From Rossellomorea aquimaris (GTDB taxonomy: Bacteria; Bacillota; Bacilli; Bacillales; Bacillaceae_B), in assembly GCF_035590735.1 (NCBI RefSeq), contig NZ_CP141595.1:1831001-1895000 (forward strand): a stretch of 64,000 nucleotides of DNA, read 5' to 3'. Positions 1-8,944 of the stretch are shown one piece after another. The notes beneath the pieces are model-generated. The model was given only the letters and a program-made list of their open reading frames with translations, made no database searches and had not been told where the DNA came from. A program made the translations under genes and the position numbers. The stretch's first letter is position 1; the number at the start of each line of letters is the position of its first letter.

Positions 1-536
1 TGGGTATTCAACAACCCGAATTAGAACCGACTGAAATCGGTTCGGATCCTGTAGCAGCTGTTTTCAATCCTGTCATGCAGAATAGCTTGAAATACTTAAA
101 TATTAAACCTCAGGAAAAAGTGAGTTTGAAAAAACAGTCTCTTCCTGATACGAAAGAAATGAGTGTGGAAGAAGCTAAAAAAGAGCTGGAAAAAGCAGGG
201 GCTACACCAGTTGTTGTAGGAAATGGATCGAGTGTTATCAAGCAGCTGCCCCAAGCTGGCAATACGATTCTTGAAGGGGAAAGAGTTGTAATCAAAACCG
301 ATGGAGACACCACGATTCCGGATATGAAGGGATGGTCTGTAAGGGATGTCTTTAAAGTGGCAAATCTTGCAGGTCTGAAAATAAATATGGTTGGAAACGG
401 CTATGCTGTCAGTCAAAATATTCAACCGGGGGTTCCTGTGGAAAAAGGAGAGCCTCTAGTGGTTAATTTTAGTACTCCGGAAGAAAAAGTACAGCAAGAT
501 GAAGAAGAGAATACGGAAGAACCACCGCTGAACTAA
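1..536 (+). CDS. pbpB: Penicillin-binding protein 2B, C-terminal part (partial at left edge)
   Basis: The reading frame is open from base 3 and ends at a TAA at 534-536, giving the last 177 residues. The first part, up to about NSLKYLNI, is the end of a transpeptidase domain. It is followed by two PASTA-type repeats (roughly local residues 50-100 and 100-160) and an acidic tail. Together with the spoVD gene that follows, this identifies the septal class B PBP of the dcw cluster, an essential D,D-transpeptidase of the divisome acting outside the membrane. The catalytic Ser/KTG motifs lie upstream of the window and cannot be checked. An internal ATG at 75 is not the start. Confidence 0.93.
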   Translation, partial: GIQQPELEPTEIGSDPVAAVFNPVMQNSLKYLNIKPQEKVSLKKQSLPDTKEMSVEEAKKELEKAGATPVVVGNGSSVIKQLPQAGNTILEGERVVIKTDGDTTIPDMKGWSVRDVFKVANLAGLKINMVGNGYAVSQNIQPGVPVEKGEPLVVNFSTPEEKVQQDEEENTEEPPLN

Positions 537-542
537 ATAAAT

Positions 543-644
543 AGGGCTGACTTATGTATGTGACTGACTCGAGAGCACCTGGATCGATTTCTTTTGAACC
601 GATTTAGGTATGAGTGCCATTCACATTGAAGTCGCCCTTTTCTT
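543..644 (+). terminator. Long imperfect hairpin with T-rich 3' flank between pbpB and spoVD
   Basis: Bases 543-553 pair with 629-638 (one bulge). Nested inside are 558-563 with 621-626, 575-578 with 614-617 or 577-580 with 606-609, and 583-586 with 600-603. The descending arm ends in CCCTTTTCTT. It probably ends or attenuates pbpB transcription ahead of the separately controlled spoVD. The stacked helices are more elaborate than a standard terminator. Confidence 0.55.
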
Positions 645-708
645 ATGGGAACAATCGATAAAATTGACGTGAATGATTACGCCTCCCTCATCCTTTCATG
701 GATTTCAA

Positions 709-737
709 ACATACCCAAATAAGTCCAAGCATATAAT
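709..737 (+). promoter_or_regulatory. Candidate sigma-E promoter of spoVD
   Basis: CATATAAT at 730-737 closely matches the sigma-E -10 element (CATACAAT type). A weak -35-like ACATACC lies 14 bases upstream at 709-715. spoVD is known to be mother-cell expressed in B. subtilis, and this site lies just upstream of the GTG start. The -35 match is poor, so this is tentative. Confidence 0.35.
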
Positions 738-768
738 GGAACGAGCCATAGAAGGGGAGGTTCCATTA

Positions 769-2685
769 GTGAAAAGAGTATCCAATGTAACGGTAAGGAA
801 AAGGTTAGCGGTAGCGCTTGTAGTAGGAGTCCTGATTTTCTCCATTATTGATATAAGGCTGGGATATGTTCAGTTTTTTAAAGGGGACTGGCTTACAAGT
901 TTAGCAAAGGACTCCTGGAGTCGAAATATCCCATTTCAACCGGAGAGAGGGAAAATAGTAGACCGAAACGGGGTAGAACTGGCTGGTAACCAAAGTGCCC
1001 CGACGATATTTGTCGTTCCTAGACAAATCACAGACCCTCAGGGAACAGCGGATAAACTGGCGGCTGTTCTTAATATTTCAGTAGAATCTGCATATAAATA
1101 TGTTACACAGAGTGCCAATATGGTGTTGATTAAAGAAGCGAGAAAGATCTCATATGAAAAAGCAAAAGAGGTCAGGGACCTAAATATAAAAGGTGTTTAC
1201 TTAGGCGAAGACTCTAAACGTTATTATCCATACGGCAGTTATTTATCCCATGTGCTTGGCTTCTCGGGAATTGATAATCAAGGGCTGATGGGACTTGAAT
1301 TGTCATATGATGAGGAACTTAGTGGGGATAAAGGGTATGTTAAATTTTTCTCCGACGCAAAAGGAAAACGAATGCCCGATATGGCAGATGACTTTGAAAA
1401 ACCGGAAAACGGCCTGGATTTAAAGCTTACGATTGATACGAAAGTCCAAACCATCGTGGAGCGTGAATTGGATATTGCTCAAGCGACTTACAACCCCGAT
1501 GGAATTATCGCCATTGCCATGAACCCTAAAAATGGCGAGATATTGGCGATGTCAAGCAGGCCGACTTTTGACCCGGCGAATTTCCGGAATGTGCCTCAGG
1601 AAATCTATAACCGGAATTTACCGATTTGGAGCACCTATGAACCTGGTTCAACGTTTAAAATCATTACTCTCGCTGCAGCCCTGGAGGAAAATAAGGTGGA
1701 TCTTTACAAAGAAAAATTCCATGATCCCGGTCATGTTGAAGTTGCCGGATCCACCCTTCATTGTTGGAAGAGGGGAGGACATGGAACCCAAACTTTTTTG
1801 GAAGTGGTCCAAAATTCATGTAACCCGGGATTTGTCGAGTTAGGTGAGAGATTAGGGAAAGAAAAGCTATTCAGCTACATTCATGATTTTGGCTTTGGAC
1901 AAAAGACCGGCATTGATCTTCAAGGAGAGGGAAAGGGGATCCTCTTTAATATTGATCGAGTCGGTCCTGTAGAACAAGCTACAACCGCCTTCGGTCAGGG
2001 GGTTGCCGTCACGCCGATCCAACAGGTAGCGGCTGTATCAGCAGCCGTCAATGGAGGAATCCTGTATCAACCGTATATCGCTAAGGAGTTGATTGACCCT
2101 TCAACTGGAGAAGTGGTGATGAGAAAGACACCTCAAATGAAGAAGAGGGTCATATCGGAAGAAACATCAAAGCAGATTCGTGAAGCATTGGAAAGTGTTG
2201 TAGCGAAAGGGAGCGGTAAGAAAGCTTTTGTAGACGGTTATCGGGTTGGCGGGAAAACGGGAACCGCTCAAAAAGCAAAAGATGGTAAATACTTAGAAAA
2301 CAATCACATCGTTTCTTTTATGGGAATAGCGCCTGCGGATGACCCGGAAATTGTCGTGTACGTGGCTGTCGATAACCCGAAAGGCACCATTCAATTCGGT
2401 GGAGTCGTAGCAGCCCCTATTGGAGGAAGTATCATAGGCGATAGTTTAGAAGCAATGGGAGTACCGAAACGTAAAGGTCAAATTGAGAAAGAGATGACGT
2501 GGACCGATATTCCATTAATTGAAACCCCTGACTTAGTTGGATTAACGAAAAAAGAGTTGCAGCAGCAGTTGGTGAATCTTAATCTGGACGTAAGTGGAAG
2601 TGGAGATAAAGTGGTTAGTCAATCTCCTGATCCTGGAGTGAAGATCAAACAAGGCTCAAAAGTGAGGGTGTATCTTTCGGAATGA
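769..2685 (+). CDS. spoVD: Sporulation-specific penicillin-binding protein SpoVD
   Basis: This class B PBP transpeptidase makes spore cortex peptidoglycan in the outer forespore membrane together with SpoVE. I place the start at the GTG at 769. It has an AAGGGGAGG ribosome site at 752-760 and gives an N-terminus (VKRVSNVTVRKRL) like the family; an upstream in-frame ATG at 673 would add 32 unrelated residues. The 638-residue product has one N-terminal membrane anchor (about residues 13-33), a dimerisation domain, and a transpeptidase domain with the nucleophile in GSTFK (Ser294, the same number as in B. subtilis). The SCN motif and KTGT follow, with one PASTA domain at the C-terminus (after about residue 575). 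It is separated from pbpB by a hairpin and probably has its own promoter. Confidence 0.95.
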   Translation: MKRVSNVTVRKRLAVALVVGVLIFSIIDIRLGYVQFFKGDWLTSLAKDSWSRNIPFQPERGKIVDRNGVELAGNQSAPTIFVVPRQITDPQGTADKLAAVLNISVESAYKYVTQSANMVLIKEARKISYEKAKEVRDLNIKGVYLGEDSKRYYPYGSYLSHVLGFSGIDNQGLMGLELSYDEELSGDKGYVKFFSDAKGKRMPDMADDFEKPENGLDLKLTIDTKVQTIVERELDIAQATYNPDGIIAIAMNPKNGEILAMSSRPTFDPANFRNVPQEIYNRNLPIWSTYEPGSTFKIITLAAALEENKVDLYKEKFHDPGHVEVAGSTLHCWKRGGHGTQTFLEVVQNSCNPGFVELGERLGKEKLFSYIHDFGFGQKTGIDLQGEGKGILFNIDRVGPVEQATTAFGQGVAVTPIQQVAAVSAAVNGGILYQPYIAKELIDPSTGEVVMRKTPQMKKRVISEETSKQIREALESVVAKGSGKKAFVDGYRVGGKTGTAQKAKDGKYLENNHIVSFMGIAPADDPEIVVYVAVDNPKGTIQFGGVVAAPIGGSIIGDSLEAMGVPKRKGQIEKEMTWTDIPLIETPDLVGLTKKELQQQLVNLNLDVSGSGDKVVSQSPDPGVKIKQGSKVRVYLSE

Positions 2686-2700
2686 TATACGGGAAGAAAG

Positions 2701-2729
2701 TCAACATGATCGTGTATTTGTGATATACT
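2701..2729 (+). promoter_or_regulatory. Candidate sigma-A promoter upstream of murE
   Basis: TCAACA (4/6 match) at 2701-2706 and TATACT at 2724-2729 are separated by exactly 17 bases. Transcription would start near 2736 and immediately copy the hairpin at 2742-2779. The assignment is from spacing and sequence only. Confidence 0.3.
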
Positions 2730-2741
2730 TTTTATTTATGC

Positions 2742-2779
2742 CGGGGGCTTTATATCCGTAAGGGGGAGCCCCATTTTTC
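2742..2779 (+). terminator. Terminator after spoVD
   Basis: GGGGCT at 2744-2749 pairs with AGCCCC at 2767-2772, followed by ATTTTTCTTT. It separates spoVD from murE. Confidence 0.6.
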
Positions 2780-2908
2780 TTTATTCGGTGTGGCAGACTG
2801 CCATTTTTTCATAATCATAACGAACTAAGTTAAAAGGTTTATAGCTTTCATACGCATTTTTTTGTAAAATATAAAAAGGTTGCTTTCTACCTGTGAGGAG
2901 TTGAAAAG

Positions 2909-4369
2909 ATGAGATTGCACACTTTGCTGGAAGTACTGCCGTTTTTCTCAGTAGAGGGTGAAGGGAATCCAGATATTTCAAACATCGCTAACCACCATAA
3001 GAAAGTGAAAAATGGTGATCTATTTATCTGTATTAACGGATTAGAGGTTGATAGCCATTCATTCGCCCCACAGGCAGAGAAGAACGGTGCAGCTGCGATT
3101 CTCGCTGAGAGAAGCATAGAAGTAAACGTGCCGGTTATTATCGTTCCGGATACGAAGAAAGCAATGGCCATTCTTGCCGACTATTTTTATAAGCAGCCCT
3201 CCCATCAGCTTTTGTTGGTAGGGGTGACGGGCACAAATGGGAAAACCACGACCACCCATCTGATTGACCAGGTGCTTACACACTGTGGAATGAAGACTGG
3301 TTTAATCGGTACAATGCACATAAAAGTGGGGGATGAGTTACAAGTAAGTCATAATACGACTCCTGACAGCTTAACGCTCCAACAAACGTTTAAACAGTTT
3401 TATGATAAAGGGGTACGAAGTGCAATCATGGAAGTCTCTTCACATGCGTTACATCAGGGCCGGGTTCACGGCTGTGACTATGATATTGCCGTGTTTACAA
3501 ACCTGACCCAGGATCATCTGGATTATCACAAGTCCATGGACGATTACCGTAATGCAAAAGGCTTATTGTTTTCACAATTAGGGAATACTTATTTTAAGAA
3601 ATCCCCTAAATACGCCATCATTAATAAAGACGATGAAGCAGCTGATTTTTTTATCCGAGCAACGGCCGCACATGTATTTACATATGGTCTGTCTCCTTCT
3701 GCTGACTTCTATGCCAGAGATATTGTCCTGAAAGCAACAGAGTCCGCTTTTACACTTGTTTCACCATTTGGAAAAAAAGAGATGGTATTACACTTAGCGG
3801 GGCAATTTAATGTATATAACGCTTTGGCTGCGATTGCAACAGCTAGTGCAGCAGGTATACCCATCGAGGATAGCGTAAGAAGCCTGGAGAGAGCACATGG
3901 AGTCAGGGGACGGTTTGAAACAATCTCTGAAGGCCAGCCTTTCTCGGTTATCGTTGATTACGCACACACTCCAGATGGATTGAAAAATGTATTAGAAACC
4001 ATACAATCGATTACCAAGGGAAAGGTTATTGTGGTGGTCGGGTGTGGAGGAGACCGTGATAAGATTAAGAGGCCTATAATGGCAGAGATTGCCTGTGATT
4101 ATGGGGACTTTGCCATCTTCACCTCTGATAACCCAAGAACGGAAGATCCTGAAAGTATACTCGAGGATATGGAATCTGGAGTGGTCGGCAAACAGTATCG
4201 ATTAATAGTTGATCGGAAAGAAGCAATTAAACAGGCTTTAAGTCTTGCAAAAGCTGACGATATTGTCCTGATCGCAGGGAAAGGTCATGAAACTTATCAA
4301 ATTATAGGAACCAACGTATTCGATTTCGATGACCGTGAAGTGGCCAGACAAATCATAAAGGGGATGTAA
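2909..4369 (+). CDS. murE: UDP-MurNAc-L-Ala-D-Glu:meso-diaminopimelate ligase
   Basis: This cytoplasmic ATP-dependent ligase adds the third stem-peptide residue. It has the three Mur ligase domains: an N-terminal UDP-binding domain, a central domain with the P-loop [10 protein letters not shown] (about residues 105-114), and a C-terminal domain carrying DNPR (about residue 407). DNPR is the signature for meso-diaminopimelate rather than lysine. The length of 486 residues is close to the B. subtilis enzyme (494). The ATG at 2909 is preceded by GAGGAG. The stop is separated by only two bases from the following small gene, so the two are probably cotranscribed and translationally linked. Confidence 0.97.
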   Translation: MRLHTLLEVLPFFSVEGEGNPDISNIANHHKKVKNGDLFICINGLEVDSHSFAPQAEKNGAAAILAERSIEVNVPVIIVPDTKKAMAILADYFYKQPSHQLLLVGVTGTNGKTTTTHLIDQVLTHCGMKTGLIGTMHIKVGDELQVSHNTTPDSLTLQQTFKQFYDKGVRSAIMEVSSHALHQGRVHGCDYDIAVFTNLTQDHLDYHKSMDDYRNAKGLLFSQLGNTYFKKSPKYAIINKDDEAADFFIRATAAHVFTYGLSPSADFYARDIVLKATESAFTLVSPFGKKEMVLHLAGQFNVYNALAAIATASAAGIPIEDSVRSLERAHGVRGRFETISEGQPFSVIVDYAHTPDGLKNVLETIQSITKGKVIVVVGCGGDRDKIKRPIMAEIACDYGDFAIFTSDNPRTEDPESILEDMESGVVGKQYRLIVDRKEAIKQALSLAKADDIVLIAGKGHETYQIIGTNVFDFDDREVARQIIKGM

Positions 4370-4371
4370 GC

Positions 4372-4782
4372 ATGCTCTTTTATGATGATGTAAAGAAACT
4401 ATTTCCTGAAACATCAGGAATACATCTACCCGGCTTTACGTTTCTAGTAGTTTCAAATTCAACTAGTATGGGAATGGAGAAGGGACTATATGTCCCTTTT
4501 GGTGATGAAATAAACCTTTTCGAAAGTATTGATTTGGGAGCAATTGCTTCCCTTTGGCCTAAGAATAAAGAAATACCTTCATTCGTTCCGAACCACTTTC
4601 CATTATTTATGGTTGAAGATGTTTATAAAGCTTACATTGACTTACTAGAGGATTACAAACAAAATTACAATCAAGAAAAGTGGGAAATTATGACGAAGTT
4701 TATTTTTAACAGCGAATCTGAACGAAATCAAACAACAGACGTATCATCGAACGAATCCGGAAACAGAAAGGGAGGGGAATAA
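4372..4782 (+). CDS. Stand-alone MurF-like N-terminal domain protein at the murF position
   Basis: A 136-residue protein with no recognised name. The gene begins two bases after murE ends, and its TAA (4780-4782) touches the mraY start, so it is part of the operon. Residues about 25-100 read like the N-terminal (UDP-sugar-binding) domain of MurF/MurE ligases. The strand GLYVPF matches the family's [12 protein letters not shown] matches GVAAVLW, and the segment around [16 protein letters not shown] matches the domain's terminal ILVDDTLxALxxLAxxY helix. There is no P-loop, central ATPase domain or ligase C-terminal domain; instead there is a polar Asn/Ser/Glu tail. In the ancestral dcw order murF lies exactly here. 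It may be a decayed murF or a repurposed binding domain. No frameshifted remainder of murF follows. The gene is real by context and ribosome site; its function is unknown. Confidence 0.75.
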   Translation: MLFYDDVKKLFPETSGIHLPGFTFLVVSNSTSMGMEKGLYVPFGDEINLFESIDLGAIASLWPKNKEIPSFVPNHFPLFMVEDVYKAYIDLLEDYKQNYNQEKWEIMTKFIFNSESERNQTTDVSSNESGNRKGGE

Positions 4783-4784
4783 TG

Positions 4785-5759
4785 ATGATGGAACAAGTGA
4801 TCTTTTTTACAATCATTATGGCATTTCTCATAACAGTATTGCTTGCCCCCGTTTTCATCCCTTTCCTGAGAAGATTGAAGTTTGGGCAAAGTATCCGTGA
4901 TGAAGGCCCTCAGTCTCACCAAAAAAAGACAGGAACACCTACAATGGGTGGAATTGTGTTCCTGGTCTCCATCGTGATTACTACATTTGTAATGACGGGT
5001 AAATACTCAGAGCCTGGTCCTGAAACCTATTTAATGATTCTTGTGATGGTCGGTTTTGGGCTATTAGGCTTCCTTGATGACTTTATTAAAGTTGTAATGA
5101 AGAGGAACTTAGGACTCACATCCAAGCAAAAGCTATTAGGTCAGATTGTCATTTCTGTCATTTTTTATCTCATCTTTAAGCAAAATGACTTTCCGACTAC
5201 AGTTTCTATTCCGTTAACGGATATTTCATTTGAATTAGGTTGGTTTTATTGTTTATTCATTATCTTCTGGCTTGTAGGATTTTCAAATGCTGTGAATTTA
5301 ACGGATGGTTTAGATGGATTAGTATCAGGAACGAGCGCCATTGCTTTTGGTGCACTAGCTGTATTAGCCTGGAATCAATCCCAGTATGATGTCGCGATTT
5401 TCGGAGTGGCAGTAGTCGGGGCGGTACTCGGATTCTTAGTATTCAATGCCCATCCTGCTAAAGTATTTATGGGGGATACAGGCTCTTTAGCATTGGGTGG
5501 AGCAATCGCGACGATTGCCATATTAACCAAATTAGAAATCATCTTAATTCTTATTGGTGGAGTATTTGTCATCGAGACACTATCGGTCATCTTACAGGTG
5601 GCATCATTTAAAACAACAGGGAAGCGAATATTCAAAATGAGCCCGTTGCACCACCATTATGAGTTAGTCGGTTGGTCTGAATGGCGCGTTGTTGTAACAT
5701 TTTGGACCGTCGGTTTGCTATTTGCCGTTTTAGGAATCTATATTGAGGTGTGGTTATAA
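4785..5759 (+). CDS. mraY: Phospho-MurNAc-pentapeptide transferase (lipid I synthase)
   Basis: This integral membrane enzyme transfers phospho-MurNAc-pentapeptide to undecaprenyl phosphate. The 324-residue protein has about ten membrane helices. It shows the family motifs DDFIK near residue 98, the NLTDGLDGL active-site loop and the HHHYE histidine segment near the C-terminus. Three consecutive ATGs occur at 4782, 4785 and 4788. I choose 4785 because it gives the MMEQV start that aligns with MLEQV of B. subtilis and lies 7 bases from GGAGGGG; 4782 overlaps the upstream stop. murD follows with no gap. Confidence 0.96.
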   Translation: MMEQVIFFTIIMAFLITVLLAPVFIPFLRRLKFGQSIRDEGPQSHQKKTGTPTMGGIVFLVSIVITTFVMTGKYSEPGPETYLMILVMVGFGLLGFLDDFIKVVMKRNLGLTSKQKLLGQIVISVIFYLIFKQNDFPTTVSIPLTDISFELGWFYCLFIIFWLVGFSNAVNLTDGLDGLVSGTSAIAFGALAVLAWNQSQYDVAIFGVAVVGAVLGFLVFNAHPAKVFMGDTGSLALGGAIATIAILTKLEIILILIGGVFVIETLSVILQVASFKTTGKRIFKMSPLHHHYELVGWSEWRVVVTFWTVGLLFAVLGIYIEVWL

Positions 5760-7109
5760 TTGAAGAAGATAACGAAGTTCAAACATAAAAAAGTTCTTGT
5801 ATTAGGTTTAGCAAAAAGTGGGGTAAGTGCTGCCTCTCTTCTACATAAGTTAGAAGCATTTGTAACGGTGAACGATCAAAAGCCCTTAGCTGAAAACCCG
5901 GAAGCTCAAGGGCTTCTTCAGGAAGGTATTAAAGTGATTTGCGGAAGTCATCCCATCGAACTTCTTGATGAAGGTTTTCAGTATGTGATTAAGAATCCTG
6001 GAATACCTTATAACAACCCATTAATTAGGAAAGCAATCGAAAAGAATATACCTGTCCTGACAGAAGTTGAACTTGCCTATTTAATTTCTGAGGCAGAATT
6101 AATTGGGATTACAGGAACAAATGGAAAAACCACGACGACGACACTTCTGTTTGAAATGCTTAAAGAGGCCGATCAAAAGCCTCTTATTGCAGGAAATATC
6201 GGAACGGTCGCTTCTGAAGTAGCCCAGCAAGCGAAAGAAAATGAAAAAATGGTAGTTGAGCTTTCATCTTTCCAGCTGATGGGGATCGAAGAATTCGCTC
6301 CTCATATTGCCATCATTACGAATTTATATGATGCGCATCTGGATTACCATGGAAACCTGGATGAATATTGGAAGGCGAAATCCAATATAACGAAAAATCA
6401 AACAGAACATGATTTTCTCATCATTAACGCTGATCAAGAGCATGTAATAGAATCAGTTGCCTTTACAAAAGCGCAATTGATTCCATTCTCAACGAAGAAA
6501 GAAGTTGCGGAAGGGGCCTATATTAAAAACGGGGCAGTCTATTTCAAAGATGAGTTGATTGTAGAAGTTGATTCAATTGTATTACCGGGTGCACATAACT
6601 TGGAGAATATCCTTTGTGCGGTTGCAGCGTGTAAAATTTACGGAGTTCCAAATGAAAGTATTAAGAAGGTCCTTGGTACCTTTACAGGGGTAAAGCATCG
6701 AACACAATTTGTCAGGGAAGTGAAGGGTGTAAAGTTTTATAATGATTCGAAAGCGACGAATAGCCTGGCAACGAAAAGTGCTCTTCATGCGTTTGAGGGT
6801 CCTACAATCCTGCTTGCTGGAGGCTTGGACCGTGGAAACGATTTCAATGACCTGATTCCGTATTTGAAGAATGTAAAAACGTTGATCACCTTCGGGGAAA
6901 CGTCTGAGAAGTTCGTGAAAACAGGAGAAAAGGCAGGGATACAATCCATTATTCCTGTCGATAATGTTGAAAAGGCAGTTCCTGTTGCTTTTGGACATGC
7001 CGAAGAGGGAGATGTTGTTTTACTATCCCCTGCATGTGCGAGTTGGGATCAATATCGAACTTTTGAAGAACGTGGTGACATTTTTATTGAAGCGGTGCAT
7101 AAGCTTTAA
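5760..7109 (+). CDS. murD: UDP-MurNAc-L-Ala:D-Glu ligase
   Basis: This cytoplasmic ligase adds D-glutamate to UDP-MurNAc-L-alanine. It has an N-terminal Rossmann-like domain starting [12 protein letters not shown], the P-loop [10 protein letters not shown] at about residues 116-125, the central-domain HNLENI motif, and a C-terminal domain with DSKATN and LLAGGLDRG. The 449 residues match the family's usual length (451 in B. subtilis). The start is a TTG at 5760 immediately after the mraY stop, with GAGGTG about ten bases upstream. Confidence 0.96.
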   Translation: MKKITKFKHKKVLVLGLAKSGVSAASLLHKLEAFVTVNDQKPLAENPEAQGLLQEGIKVICGSHPIELLDEGFQYVIKNPGIPYNNPLIRKAIEKNIPVLTEVELAYLISEAELIGITGTNGKTTTTTLLFEMLKEADQKPLIAGNIGTVASEVAQQAKENEKMVVELSSFQLMGIEEFAPHIAIITNLYDAHLDYHGNLDEYWKAKSNITKNQTEHDFLIINADQEHVIESVAFTKAQLIPFSTKKEVAEGAYIKNGAVYFKDELIVEVDSIVLPGAHNLENILCAVAACKIYGVPNESIKKVLGTFTGVKHRTQFVREVKGVKFYNDSKATNSLATKSALHAFEGPTILLAGGLDRGNDFNDLIPYLKNVKTLITFGETSEKFVKTGEKAGIQSIIPVDNVEKAVPVAFGHAEEGDVVLLSPACASWDQYRTFEERGDIFIEAVHKL

Positions 7110-7221
7110 TAAGGGCTTGTCCATGAAGAGCATCCAAAATTAACAACCAGTATACCAATCCAAGATAAGTAGTTTTCTTTGCTCGAACGGCTCAAAATTT
7201 GTCTATTCGAGGTGTTTAAGA

Positions 7222-8322
7222 TTGCCTTTAAAAAAATCGACTCCCGATTTTATCCTCATTATGGTTACACTCACTTTACTTGCGATTGGACTGATTATGG
7301 TATACAGCGCAAGCGCTGTATGGGCTGACTACAAATTCGATGACTCCTTTTTCTTTGCCAAAAGGCAGGTGCTCTTTGCGGGTGTAGGGTTATTCGCTAT
7401 GTTTTTCATCATGAATGTAGAGTATTGGACCTGGAAGAATTGGGCGAAAATCATTATCATCATTTGCTTTGTCCTTCTTGTACTGGTGTTAATCCCGGGT
7501 ATCGGAGTTCTAAGGAATGGTTCGAGGAGCTGGATAGGAGTAGGGGCGTTTTCCATTCAGCCTTCAGAATTTATGAAACTTGCCATGATTGCGTTTCTCT
7601 CAAAGTATTTATCGGAAAACCAAAAGTATATTACTTCCTTTAGAAAAGGAGTCCTGCCGGCGCTTCTCTTGGTATTCGCTGCTTTTGGAATGATCATGCT
7701 TCAACCGGACCTGGGTACGGGTACTGTAATGGTTGGCACTTCAGTTGTCATGATCTTTATTGCAGGAGCGAGGGTCATGCATTTTGTCGGTCTTGGGATG
7801 ATTGGATTAGTCGGGTTCATTGGACTTGTTATATCTGCACCTTATCGCATTGCACGGATAACGTCCTTTTTAGACCCATGGCAGGACCCATTGAATAGCG
7901 GTTTCCAAATCATTCAGTCACTATATGCAATCGGCCCGGGAGGCTTGTTTGGATTGGGACTGGGACAAAGCAGGCAGAAGTTCTTCTATTTGCCCGAACC
8001 TCAAAACGATTTTATTTTTGCAATTTTAGCAGAAGAGCTCGGTTTTATCGGGGGAACACTGGTCCTGCTTCTGTTTTCTTTGATTCTATGGAGAGGGATC
8101 AGAATTGCTCTAGGGGCTCCTGACTTATACGGAAGCTTTCTGGCGTTAGGGATCGTTTCAATGATTGCAATCCAAGTGATGATCAACGTTGGGGTGGTAA
8201 CCGGCCTCATGCCGGTCACGGGCATCACACTCCCCTTTCTCAGCTACGGGGGCTCCTCATTGACCCTCATGCTTATGGCTGTCGGAGTGCTGCTGAATAT
8301 TAGCCGCTATACGAGACGGTAA
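7222..8322 (+). CDS. spoVE: Sporulation SEDS glycosyltransferase SpoVE (FtsW/RodA family)
   Basis: This polytopic membrane peptidoglycan polymerase works with SpoVD in cortex synthesis. It has 366 residues, the same as B. subtilis SpoVE, and close sequence likeness throughout: the N-terminal VYSASAVWADYKFDDS segment, NGSRSWIGVG, QPDLGTGTVM, and the C-terminal PFLSYGGSS motif of SEDS proteins. It is predicted to cross the membrane ten times. Translation starts at a TTG (7222) with CGAGGTG 7 bases upstream. A 112-bp spacer separates it from murD, enough for its own sporulation promoter, though I could not pick one confidently. murG does not follow, unlike in most relatives. Confidence 0.95.
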   Translation: MPLKKSTPDFILIMVTLTLLAIGLIMVYSASAVWADYKFDDSFFFAKRQVLFAGVGLFAMFFIMNVEYWTWKNWAKIIIIICFVLLVLVLIPGIGVLRNGSRSWIGVGAFSIQPSEFMKLAMIAFLSKYLSENQKYITSFRKGVLPALLLVFAAFGMIMLQPDLGTGTVMVGTSVVMIFIAGARVMHFVGLGMIGLVGFIGLVISAPYRIARITSFLDPWQDPLNSGFQIIQSLYAIGPGGLFGLGLGQSRQKFFYLPEPQNDFIFAILAEELGFIGGTLVLLLFSLILWRGIRIALGAPDLYGSFLALGIVSMIAIQVMINVGVVTGLMPVTGITLPFLSYGGSSLTLMLMAVGVLLNISRYTRR

Positions 8323-8944
8323 TGACTTACCAAAGAGATTGACTGTGAAACAGTTCGGAAGAAGTGGATGGTAAAAGCCTGATAGTCAGGAACGCATCAT
8401 TCATGTCCTCCTCTGTTTTTATGGTCAGTCTCTTTTTGAATTAAAGAAAAAAACGCTGAAATTCCTTGTTTTTATTGAAATAACGATAGGATATTCATTG
8501 GTGAGATGTTACAATTAATTACATATACGTAAGGCATTATGATCAGACCTTTTCAAAATAAAGGAGAGTTTATTACTTTTGTTAGCCAAATCTTTTACAA
8601 TTCAATGACATACCTTCATTATGTAGAAATTGGTGTTTAAAATAGAGTACAAGAGTGTAATAAATAGGATGGCTTCTTTCTGAAAAAAGATGGACGTACA
8701 TATACGAAAAGATGTATGGACAATGTATATCAGGAAATGCCGGATCCTTCAACTCTACCATAATGGTTTCTCGTTCAACATTATGTCATATGGCAGAAAA
8801 TAACGTTCTGTTCCTCTTTTAACATTTGCTGCCTTCATATAGAATGTAAGGTATCCCAATGTAAAGAGTACTTTCATTATAAGACGTGGTGAGAATTTCT
8901 TATTCATGACTTAATGAATACAAAGTGAAATTGAGGAGAACGAA
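8323..8944 (+). other. 622-bp gap where murG and murB would lie
   Basis: In B. subtilis and many relatives murG and murB sit between spoVE and divIB. Here neither gene nor a recognisable fragment is present. The stretch is AT-rich with frequent stops in all frames. It holds a long hairpin near its left end (8332-8437) and short open frames only. The best of these is 33 codons, 8539-8640, with a weak ribosome site and no recognisable product. The rest presumably carries the divIB promoter, which I could not place with confidence. Confidence 0.8.
8332..8437 (+). terminator. Extended hairpin ending in T-tract after spoVE
   Basis: Bases 8332-8343 (AAAGAGATTGAC) pair fully, with one G-T wobble, to 8424-8435. 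Inside are 8348-8353 with 8413-8418, 8367-8370 with 8395-8398, and an apical CCTGA/TCAGG hairpin at 8378-8390. Five T residues end the structure. It could be the spoVE terminator or a structured RNA. Confidence 0.55.

Noticed and set aside
673..768. Upstream start of spoVD at ATG 673
   Set aside because: The extra 32 residues do not resemble the family and precede the good ribosome site at 752-760 and the candidate promoter.
4372..4782. Frameshifted full-length murF
   Set aside because: No P-loop or other MurF domains occur in any frame before mraY; only the N-domain-like part is present.
8539..8640. 33-codon open frame in the spoVE-divIB gap
   Set aside because: Weak ribosome site, no recognisable product, composition like the surrounding AT-rich non-coding DNA.
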